Origin: Paraconexibacter algicola
Lineage (GTDB): Bacteria > Actinomycetota > Thermoleophilia > Solirubrobacterales > Solirubrobacteraceae
Length of the DNA stretch: 64,000 bases
Direction of reading: 5' to 3'
NCBI RefSeq assembly: GCF_003044185.1
Contig: NZ_PYYB01000001.1
Coordinates: 2,898,165-2,962,164 of the forward strand
Shown here piece by piece: positions 18,833-25,983 of the stretch (the first letter of the stretch is position 1; each line of letters opens with the position of its first letter). The notes under the pieces are model-generated. The model made no database searches. It worked only from the letters and a program-made list of their open reading frames with translations, and had not been told where the DNA came from. The position numbers and the translations under genes were made by a program.

Positions 18833-21133
18833 ATGACGCTCCACCGCACGAGCCGGGCCGACCTCCACTGCCACAGCACCGCCAGCGTGCTGAGCAAGCT
18901 CGGGGTCCAGCGCTCGCTCGGCCTGCCCGAGTGCGCCACGCCGCCCGAGGACGTGCTCGAGCTCGCCACGCGCCGCGGGATGGACTTCGTGACCATCACC
19001 GACCACGACACGATCGACGGCGCCCTGCAGATCGCCGACGACCCGCGCGTCTTCCTCAGCGAGGAGGCCACGCTCTGGTTCAAGGGCGAGCCGCAGGCCG
19101 TCCACGTCCTCTGCCTCGGGATCACCCCGGACGACCACGAGTGGATCCAGGCCCACAACACGGACGTCGAGCAGGTCGCCGAGTACCTGCACGAGCACGG
19201 CATCACCTGCGCGCTCGCGCATCCCTTCTACGCGGTCGAGGCGCCGCTCACCCCGCGCCACCGCCGCCGCCTCGCCCAGCTCTTCCCGATCTGGGAGACC
19301 CGCAACGGCAGCCGCGCCCGCGAGCTCAACGCGCCCGCCGCCGTCTACATCGAGACGCACGGCGGCACCGGCATCGGCGGCTCCGACGACCACGCCGGCG
19401 TCGACATCGGCCGCACCTTCACCGAGACCCCGTACTGCGCGACCGTCGAGGAGTTCCTCGCCCACATCCGCGCCGGCCGCGCGACCGCCCGCGGCGAGCA
19501 GGGCAGCGCCGCGAAGTGGGCGCACGCCGCGATGGGCCTCGCCACCCGCGCGCTCGGCGTCCCCACCGACGACGAGCCCGCCCCGAACCCGCAGATCGTC
19601 CTCACCATGATCGAGCGGGTCATGCGCGAGGGCGACGCCCGCTCCGGTGCCGCCGTCGGCGCCGACCTCGGCCCCCAGGACGCCCGCGCGCTGCTGCGCG
19701 CCTGGCTCGACGCGATCGAGTTCGACGGCACCGAGGCCGAGTTGCTCGCCACGCTCCAGGACGAGGACTTCAGCCACGCCGACCTGTATCGCAAGGCCCG
19801 CCGCGCGCACGAGCGCAAGCTCGCGCGCCAGGTGGACGCGGTCGTCGCGCTGACGTCGGACCCGTCCAAGCGCGCCGCCGACTACCTCGGTGCGGCGAGC
19901 GGGTTCTTCGACGCGTGCGTCGCCGCGATCCCCTACGCGCCCGCCACCGCGTTCCTCGGCAAGGAGAAGGCCAAGCTCGTCCACCGCGAGAACGAGCCGC
20001 TGCGCGTCGCCCTCGTCGCCGACGCCGTCGGCGGCATGCACGGCGTCACGCACACCCTCGACGAGATCCGCGAGCGCGGCGTCCCCGGCTTCGAGGTCGA
20101 GGTCGTCGGCACCGACCACAACACCGACCGGCGCCTCAGCGCGGTCGCGGAGATCGACATCCCGTTCTACGCCGGCCTCCAGGTCGGGGTGCCGTCGCTG
20201 CCCGCGGTCGTCGAGACGCTCGCCGAGGGCCGCTACGACCTCGTGCACCTCTGCTCGCCCGGCCCGGCCGGGATCGCCGCGGCGCTCGTCGCGCGGATCA
20301 TGGAGCTGCCGGTCCTCGGCAGCTACCACACCGAGCTCGCCGCCTACGCCGGTCTGCGGACCGCCGACCCGCTGCTGGAGCACGGCGCCCGCGCCGCGAT
20401 CGCCGCCTTCTACGGGCAGTGCGACCACGTGCTCACCCCGTCGCCCGCCAGCGACGAGGTGCTGCGCGGCATGGGGATCGCCGACGGCCGCATCGGCCGC
20501 TGGGACCGCGGCGTGGACATCGCCCGGTTCGACCCGGCCAAGCGGACCCCGGGCCTGCTCGGCAGCGACGCGATCAACGTCCTCTACGTCGGACGGCAGA
20601 CGAAGGAGAAGGGCGCTGACCTCCTCGCCGACGCGTTCCTGCGGGCGCGCGAGACCAACCCGCGGCTGCACCTGAACCTGGCCGGCGGCGGCCCCGAGGA
20701 GCACCAGCTGCGCGCGCGCCTCGGCGAGCACGCGACGTTCCTCGGCTGGCTGGAGGGCGAGGAGCTCGCCCGCGCGTACGCCAGCGCCGACGTCTTCCTG
20801 TTCGCCTCGCGGACCGACACGTTCGGCCAGGTGCTGCTCGAGGCGCAGGCCAGCGGCCTGCCGGTCGTCGCGGTGAACGAGGGCGGCCCGTGCTCCATCG
20901 TCGAGGACGGCGTCACCGGCCTGCTGCGCGACCACGACGCCGACGCGCTCGCCGCCGCGGTCAACGAGCTCGCCAACGCCCCGCTGATGCGCGAGCGGCT
21001 CGCCCGTAACGGCCTCGCCGCCGTCCGCGAGCGGACCTGGGACGCGGCGCTCGGCCGCCTCGCCGCCGGCTACCACCGCGCGCTGCAGGTCGGCGGCGTC
21101 GCCCGCGACGAGACCGGCCGCCGTGTCGCCTGA
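18833..21133 (+). CDS. PHP phosphoesterase-GT4 glycosyltransferase fusion protein
   Basis: A 766-aa two-domain protein. Residues about 8-290 form a PHP metallo-phosphoesterase domain: DLHCHS (His12, His14), TITDHDTIDG near 60-69, ALAHPFYAV near 126 and GGSDDHAG near 182. A helical linker (about 290-380) leads to a GT-B glycosyltransferase of family GT4: LRVALVADAVGGMHGVT near 389, LGSYHTELAAYAG near 497, YVGRQTKEKGADLL near 584 and DTFGQVLLEAQASGLPVVA near 663. The GT4 half resembles the MgtA/SqdX group that builds membrane glycolipids. An AGGAGA ribosome-binding site supports the ATG at 18833 over one at 18814. The PHO-box-like array upstream and four coupled downstream genes suggest phosphate-starvation glyco(lipid) synthesis; that role is inference. 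Confidence 0.85.
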   Translation: MTLHRTSRADLHCHSTASVLSKLGVQRSLGLPECATPPEDVLELATRRGMDFVTITDHDTIDGALQIADDPRVFLSEEATLWFKGEPQAVHVLCLGITPDDHEWIQAHNTDVEQVAEYLHEHGITCALAHPFYAVEAPLTPRHRRRLAQLFPIWETRNGSRARELNAPAAVYIETHGGTGIGGSDDHAGVDIGRTFTETPYCATVEEFLAHIRAGRATARGEQGSAAKWAHAAMGLATRALGVPTDDEPAPNPQIVLTMIERVMREGDARSGAAVGADLGPQDARALLRAWLDAIEFDGTEAELLATLQDEDFSHADLYRKARRAHERKLARQVDAVVALTSDPSKRAADYLGAASGFFDACVAAIPYAPATAFLGKEKAKLVHRENEPLRVALVADAVGGMHGVTHTLDEIRERGVPGFEVEVVGTDHNTDRRLSAVAEIDIPFYAGLQVGVPSLPAVVETLAEGRYDLVHLCSPGPAGIAAALVARIMELPVLGSYHTELAAYAGLRTADPLLEHGARAAIAAFYGQCDHVLTPSPASDEVLRGMGIADGRIGRWDRGVDIARFDPAKRTPGLLGSDAINVLYVGRQTKEKGADLLADAFLRARETNPRLHLNLAGGGPEEHQLRARLGEHATFLGWLEGEELARAYASADVFLFASRTDTFGQVLLEAQASGLPVVAVNEGGPCSIVEDGVTGLLRDHDADALAAAVNELANAPLMRERLARNGLAAVRERTWDAALGRLAAGYHRALQVGGVARDETGRRVA

Positions 21134-22292
21134 GGCCGGCAGGCTCCTCGGCGGGGATCACGACGAGGGGCCCCGCCGCCACCTCGCGCTGGTTCCCGAC
21201 CGGCCGCTGCGCGTCGTCGACGTCGCGCTCTGGTACGGGGAGCGCAGCGGCGGGATCCGCACCTACCTCGACGCCAAGGTCGCGCAGCTCGCCGACCACC
21301 CGGACGTCGAGCACCACCTCATCACCCCCGGGCCGGCGGAGCGGCACGCCGGGGGGCGCCACGAGCTGCGCGCGGTGCGCCTGGCCACCTCCAACGGCTA
21401 CCGGATCCCGCTCGGCGGCGGCGGGCTGCGCCGCACGCTGCGCGACCTGCGACCCGACGTCGTGCTGCTCCACGACCCGTTCTGGACGCCCCGTGGGGTC
21501 AGCGCCGTCGCCCACGAGGTCGGCGCGCTCGCCGTGGCCGTGCACCACGGCTCCAGCGAGCTCGACGCCGCCGGCATCCCCGGCCCGCAGAGCGCCTACG
21601 TCCCGCTGTTCCGCGCCTGGCTGCGCCGCGCCTCGCGCGAGGTCGACGCGATCATGTCGGTGGTCGACACCACCGCCGACTGCGGGCGCCCCGCCGACGT
21701 GCCGCTGCGGCTCGGCCTGCACGACGCGTTCCGCCCGCGCCCCGAGGTCCCGCGCGGAGACGAGACCGTGTACGTGGGCCGCCTCGCCCGCGAGAAGGGC
21801 GTCTTCGCGCTGCTGGAGGCCGCCGCCCGCAGCGCCGAGCCGTGGCCGCTGCGGTTCGTCGGATCGGGTCCCGCGCGCGAACGCCTCGCCGCGCGGGCGG
21901 CGCGGCTGCGGATCGCCGAACGCGTCCACTTCGCGCCGTTCGTCGGCGACCGCGACGAGCTCGCGCGCCTGTACGCGGGCGCGCGCTGCGTCGTGATGCC
22001 CGGCGAGCACGAGACGTTCGGCCTCGTCGGGATCGAGGCGGCCGCCAGCGGCGCCCGCGCGGTCTGCTGCACGACCGCGCCGTCGGGCCGGCTCTGCGGC
22101 ACGCTCGTGCACCGCTACGCGCCCGGGGACGTCGACGGCCTCGCCGCCGCGATCGCCGCCGCGCGCGCCGCGACGCCCGACCACGACGCGTCGGCCGCCC
22201 TCGCCCGCCGCCACGCCTGGCCGCAGGTCTTCGCCGCCGAGCTCGACACGCTGCGCCACCTCGTCCGTCGCCCCCGCGTCCGGGCGGTCTGA
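21123..22292 (+). CDS. GT4 family glycosyltransferase
   Basis: A 389-aa GT-B enzyme. The N-terminal half starts LRVVDVALWYGERSGGIRTYLDAK near residues 30-53, an acceptor-side loop typical of GT4. The donor-binding half has ETVYVGRLAREKGVFALLEAA near 215-235 and MPGEHETFGLVGIEAAASGARAV near 292-314, with the EX7E motif. GT4 enzymes transfer glucose, mannose or related sugars from nucleotide donors to lipids or glycans. It overlaps the upstream fusion gene by 11 bases and sits 3 bp before the next gene. Two GT4 domains in one operon suggest stepwise extension of one glycoconjugate. Confidence 0.88.
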   Translation: MSPEAGRLLGGDHDEGPRRHLALVPDRPLRVVDVALWYGERSGGIRTYLDAKVAQLADHPDVEHHLITPGPAERHAGGRHELRAVRLATSNGYRIPLGGGGLRRTLRDLRPDVVLLHDPFWTPRGVSAVAHEVGALAVAVHHGSSELDAAGIPGPQSAYVPLFRAWLRRASREVDAIMSVVDTTADCGRPADVPLRLGLHDAFRPRPEVPRGDETVYVGRLAREKGVFALLEAAARSAEPWPLRFVGSGPARERLAARAARLRIAERVHFAPFVGDRDELARLYAGARCVVMPGEHETFGLVGIEAAASGARAVCCTTAPSGRLCGTLVHRYAPGDVDGLAAAIAAARAATPDHDASAALARRHAWPQVFAAELDTLRHLVRRPRVRAV

Positions 22293-22295
22293 GCG

Positions 22296-23030
22296 ATGGC
22301 CCGGGTGACGCGACCGCTGCGCCTGGCCGTCGCCCTCCACGACGTCGAGCCCGCGACCTACGAGCGCTGCGCGCTGATCCGCGACTGGCTCGACGACCAC
22401 GGCGTCGACCGCGTCACGCTGCTCGTGATCCCGGCGCCCGACCTGCACCCGTTCCACGACCGGCGCCCCGAGATGGTCGACTGGCTCGCCGACCGGCGCC
22501 GCTTCGGCGACGCGATCGCCCAGCACGGCTTCCAGCACCGCCAGACCCAGCCGGGTGCGCCGGGACGGCAGCTGCTCGCCGGCTGGCAGGGGGGCCGCGC
22601 CGCCGAGTTCGTCGGGCTCGACGAGGCCGAGACGCGCCGCGCCGTCCGCGCCGGTCGCCGCGTCCTGCGCCTCGCGGGCGTCGAGCCGCGTGGCTTCGTC
22701 GCCCCCGCCTACGCGTACACGAACGAGCTGCGCACGACGCTCGCCACGCACTTCGAGTGGTGGGCGTCGCTCTCCCACGTCGTCCACGACGGCGGCCGCC
22801 GGGCGACGCTCAACCCCGCGCTGTGCCTCGGCACGACCTCGGTCACCAAGCGGCTGCTCTCGCCGCTGGTGGTCCGCGCCGGCGCCGGGATCGCCGGGGA
22901 CGTCCTGCGCCTGGACCTCCATCCCGCGGACCTCGACCACCCCCGCCACATCGGCGCCGTCGAGGCGGTGCTGCGCGGCGCGCGGCGGCGCGTCGCGGTC
23001 ACCTACGACGAGCTGGCCTGCGGGGCGTGA
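22296..23030 (+). CDS. DUF2334-type polysaccharide deacetylase-like protein
   Basis: A 244-aa protein with a carbohydrate esterase 4-like barrel. Motifs are VALHDVEP near residues 13-20 (metal/catalytic Asp), LLVIPAPDLHPFHD near 44-57, IAQHGFQHRQ near 75-84 (the second motif His pair) and LDLHPADLDHPRH near 208-220. It has no signal peptide, unlike most secreted deacetylases, so an intracellular substrate such as a lipid-linked or nucleotide-free sugar is suggested. It lies between a glycosyltransferase and a GH63-like hydrolase in a coupled operon. Deacetylation of an amino sugar made by the two GT4 enzymes would fit, but nothing proves it. Confidence 0.75.
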   Translation: MARVTRPLRLAVALHDVEPATYERCALIRDWLDDHGVDRVTLLVIPAPDLHPFHDRRPEMVDWLADRRRFGDAIAQHGFQHRQTQPGAPGRQLLAGWQGGRAAEFVGLDEAETRRAVRAGRRVLRLAGVEPRGFVAPAYAYTNELRTTLATHFEWWASLSHVVHDGGRRATLNPALCLGTTSVTKRLLSPLVVRAGAGIAGDVLRLDLHPADLDHPRHIGAVEAVLRGARRRVAVTYDELACGA

Positions 23031-24247
23031 GCCTCGACGCGCTCGCCGAGCGCACGCTGCGCGCCAACTGGCGGACGGGCGTCCGGCGTGGCGTGCCGTA
23101 CGCCTACACGGTCCCGGCGACGCCGCGCTACCGCCACATGTGGCACTGGGACTCCTGCTTCCACGCGATCGCCTGGTGCCGCTACGACCGCGGCCGCGCC
23201 CGTGCGGAGCTGCGCACGGTCCTGCGCTCCGGAGACCCGGACGGCTTCCTGCCGCACACGGTGTTCTGGGACGCGCCCGCGGGCTGGCGGCGCGCCCCGT
23301 TCTACGCGACCGAGCGGTCGTGGGGGAGCTGGCGCACGACGACGATCGACCCGCCGCTGCTGCCGCTGGCGTGGGAGCACGTCGCGCGCGCGAGCGCCGA
23401 GGAGGACCCGGGCTTCGCGACCGAGGCGCTGCCCGCGCTCGCCGCGCACCTGGACTGGCTGCAGGCCCGCCGCTCCGTGCGCGACGACGGGCTGCTGACG
23501 ATCGTCCTCCCGGACGAGTCCGGCCTCGACGACGCGCCCGCCTACGACCCGGTGTTCGGTCCGCACGTCCACTACCGGCCCGGCTACTTCCGGCTCGTGC
23601 GCCGCTGGCAGCGGCTGGGCTGGGACGCGCACCGCATCGCCGCGACCACCGACCGCCACTGCGTCGACGTGCTGGTGACGACCGCCTACGCGCTGTCCCT
23701 GCACGCGATGGCGCGGCTCAGCGGCGAGGCGCGGTGGGCGACGCGCGCCGCCCGCGTCGAGCAGGCGCTGTGCGAGCAGTGCCTCGACCCGGCGACCGGG
23801 CTGTTCCTGCACCTCGCGGGTCGCGCGCGCACGCCGGTGCGCGTGTCGACCTGGGCGGCGCTCGCGCCGCTGGCGCTCCCGGGCGTGCCGCTGGACGTCC
23901 GCCGGCGGCTCGTGGAGGAGCACCTGCTCGACCCGCGCCGCTACCGCGCCGCCGTCGGCATCCCGTCGGTCAGCATGGACGAGCCGAGCTTCCTGCCCGG
24001 CTTCGACCGCTGGCGCACGTGGCGTGGCCCGTCGTGGGTCAACACGGCCTGGTGGCTGGTCCCGGCGCTGCGCGACCTCGGGCACGGCGCGGAGGCCGAC
24101 CGGATCGTGACGGGCCTGACGGAGGCGGCGCTGCGCGACGGGCTGCGCGAGTACTACGACCCGCGGGACGGGCGCGGGCTCGCGGCCCGCGGGTTCGGCT
24201 GGTCCTGCCTCCTGGCCGGGCTGGTCGAGGTACCCTCGGCGGCATGA
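23027..24247 (+). CDS. GH63-like alpha-glycosidase (glucosylglycerate/mannosylglycerate hydrolase-like)
   Basis: A 406-aa (alpha/alpha)6-barrel glycosidase. MWHWDSCFHAIAW near residues 38-50 carries the conserved Trp-Asp pair of the GH63 family, and WRGPSWVNTAWWLVPALRDLG near 333-353 is the other conserved block. Close relatives hydrolyse glucosylglycerate or mannosylglycerate to sugar and glycerate. No signal peptide is present. The GTG start overlaps the previous stop (GTGA), and the 61-aa gene overlaps its end. It could recycle a compatible solute or trim a glycan made by the upstream enzymes. Confidence 0.8.
   Translation: MSLDALAERTLRANWRTGVRRGVPYAYTVPATPRYRHMWHWDSCFHAIAWCRYDRGRARAELRTVLRSGDPDGFLPHTVFWDAPAGWRRAPFYATERSWGSWRTTTIDPPLLPLAWEHVARASAEEDPGFATEALPALAAHLDWLQARRSVRDDGLLTIVLPDESGLDDAPAYDPVFGPHVHYRPGYFRLVRRWQRLGWDAHRIAATTDRHCVDVLVTTAYALSLHAMARLSGEARWATRAARVEQALCEQCLDPATGLFLHLAGRARTPVRVSTWAALAPLALPGVPLDVRRRLVEEHLLDPRRYRAAVGIPSVSMDEPSFLPGFDRWRTWRGPSWVNTAWWLVPALRDLGHGAEADRIVTGLTEAALRDGLREYYDPRDGRGLAARGFGWSCLLAGLVEVPSAA
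24231..24236 (+). promoter_or_regulatory. Internal -10 hexamer TACCCT
   Basis: TACCCT lies within the 3' end of the GH63-like gene and ends 7 nt before the ATG at 24244. Confidence 0.35.
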
Positions 24248-24429
24248 GCCCGATTCCCGGCGACCCGTACGACCGCAAGCCGTTCGAGCTGAAGACGAAG
24301 GACGGCAAGACCATCCGGCTGAAGGTCAACGACGCGATCGAGGGCCCGCCCGAGGTGCAGGGGGCGGTCCAGCGCAACGAGGACGGGCCGGTGGCGCCGG
24401 ACGTCGCGCCGCCCGAGCCGACCGAGTAG
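24244..24429 (+). CDS. Conserved-looking small soluble protein, 61 aa
   Basis: The product is hydrophilic: a Lys/Arg-rich first half (RKPFELKTKDGKTIRLKV) that could form a beta-hairpin and an acidic, Pro-rich tail (APDVAPPEPTE). The ATG overlaps the upstream stop by 4 bases, and an internal -10 may give separate expression. I do not recognise it. Good codon use and coupling argue that it is real. Confidence 0.55.
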   Translation: MSPIPGDPYDRKPFELKTKDGKTIRLKVNDAIEGPPEVQGAVQRNEDGPVAPDVAPPEPTE

Positions 24430-24437
24430 GCGGCCCC

Positions 24438-25961
24438 TCAGCGGTCGCCGTCGGCGGCCGGGGCCGCCAGGACCTTCGGGCCGAAGCCCTGGACGGCCGG
24501 GTCAGCGGCGAGCCCGAGCCGGTCGAGGCCGAACAGGTCCTCGAGCGTGCGGAGCAGCGCGAGGTGGTCGTAGGGCTTGTCCTGCACCGTGCCCGCGGTC
24601 ACGAACGGGGAGAGGACGACCGCGCCGGTGCGTCCGCCGCCCGGCACGCCGTCGGGGCGGCCGCTGCAGCACGGGCGGGCGTCGGCGAACGGCCCGGTCG
24701 CGGGCGCCTGGTCCCAGACGACGATCACGAGACCGTCCTTGCGGTGGGCCGCCGTGCCGGTGAGCTTCGGCACGAGCGTCGCGAGGAACGCGTCGGCGGC
24801 CGCCGGTCCCGACGGGCGCCCGTCCGGGCAGGGGACCTCGATGCCGCTGTCGCAGACGTCGGGCACGACGAGCGAGAAGTCGGGGATCGCGTCGTCGCCG
24901 GCGGCGAGGTCGCGGTCGAGCTGGCCGAGGTCGACGACGCTGCCGCAGTCCGCCCCGGCCGTGACGGAGGCGAACCACAAGGCGGGGACGCGCGCGGTCG
25001 CGAACGCGTCCCCGGGGCGGGGCTGCAGGCCCGCCGGGTCGGGCCGGTCGAGCTCCGGTGCGCGGCACGAGTCCACGCCGGTGGCGCCGAGCGCGCCCGC
25101 GTAGACCTTCCACGTGCGGCCCGCGCCGGTCAGCTGGTTCAGCAGCGACGGCGTCGCCTCCGGCAGCACGCACGTGCCCGCGGTCGGGGTCGTGCAGCCG
25201 GCGAGCTGCTCCGGGGTGGCGGCGAGGCCGCCGAGCAGCGCGACGCCGTTGCCGATCGCGCCGCGGGTGACCGCGTGGTAGCGCGGCAGGACGAGCCCCT
25301 CGGCGGCGAGCGTCCGCGCGACGTACGGCATCGGGGAGTCGGGGCCGAAGGTGCGCTCCGACCGCCCGTCGGCCATCCACACGACCGTGACCTTGCCGAC
25401 CGTCGGGAGCGCCGGGCGCGCCGGGCCGGCGGTGGTCGGAACGTCCCCGGTGGCGGGGTCCTGGTCGGTGGCGGGGGCGTCCGTCGGCTCCTCGTCGGCG
25501 GCGGGCTCCTCGGCCGCCGGGGCCGGCGCGTCCGTCGCCGGAGCGCCGACCGCCGGGGCGGGGGCCGGGTCAACGGTGACCGCGGGCGCGTCCGTGGCGG
25601 GCTCCTCCGCGGCGGTGCCGGGGGCGGGGGTCGGCGCGGGGGCGGGTGCGAGCAGCGGCGCCGGGGCGGGCGCGGCGGCGAGCGGTCCGGCCGCCGGGCC
25701 GACCACGACGACCGGGTCGCCGGTGGCGGCCAGCGAGCTGTCCGGTCCCGGCCCGGAGGCCAGGCCGATCCCGATCCCGAGCGCGAGCACCGCGCCCGAG
25801 GCGCCCGCCGCCGCCCGGGTCGAGAGCGTCAGGCGCGCCGGACGGCCGGCGCCGTCGGGCGCGTCCGGGTCGGTCGTGGGCGCCCAGGGCCAGGCGCGGT
25901 CGGGGAAGCGCTGCTCCGCCCAGGCGCGCACGACATCCAGCGGCGGACGGTCGCGGTGCAT
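24438..25961 (-). CDS. Membrane-anchored PF04185-like phosphoesterase, catalytic motifs diverged
   Basis: A 507-aa protein. A short cytoplasmic N-terminus precedes one membrane segment at about 50-70 (AAAGASGAVLALGIGIGLAS). A long Ala/Pro/Asp linker follows to about 185. The extracytoplasmic domain resembles the phosphoesterase family of acid phosphatases and phospholipases C: LPRYHAVTRGAIGNGVALLGG near 220-240 and YDHLALLRTLEDLFGLDRLG near 470-489. The expected Glu/Asn/His entrance motif is MADGRS, and the Glu-Gly-Gly of the second metal motif is VWDQAP, so activity is uncertain. It is the last gene of the pst operon, 22 bp after the wall hydrolase. Scavenging phosphate from phospholipids or phosphoesters would fit if active. 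Confidence 0.65.
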   Translation of the reverse strand: MHRDRPPLDVVRAWAEQRFPDRAWPWAPTTDPDAPDGAGRPARLTLSTRAAAGASGAVLALGIGIGLASGPGPDSSLAATGDPVVVVGPAAGPLAAAPAPAPLLAPAPAPTPAPGTAAEEPATDAPAVTVDPAPAPAVGAPATDAPAPAAEEPAADEEPTDAPATDQDPATGDVPTTAGPARPALPTVGKVTVVWMADGRSERTFGPDSPMPYVARTLAAEGLVLPRYHAVTRGAIGNGVALLGGLAATPEQLAGCTTPTAGTCVLPEATPSLLNQLTGAGRTWKVYAGALGATGVDSCRAPELDRPDPAGLQPRPGDAFATARVPALWFASVTAGADCGSVVDLGQLDRDLAAGDDAIPDFSLVVPDVCDSGIEVPCPDGRPSGPAAADAFLATLVPKLTGTAAHRKDGLVIVVWDQAPATGPFADARPCCSGRPDGVPGGGRTGAVVLSPFVTAGTVQDKPYDHLALLRTLEDLFGLDRLGLAADPAVQGFGPKVLAAPAADGDR

Positions 25962-25983
25962 CGTGATCTGGCCGGCCCGGGCG

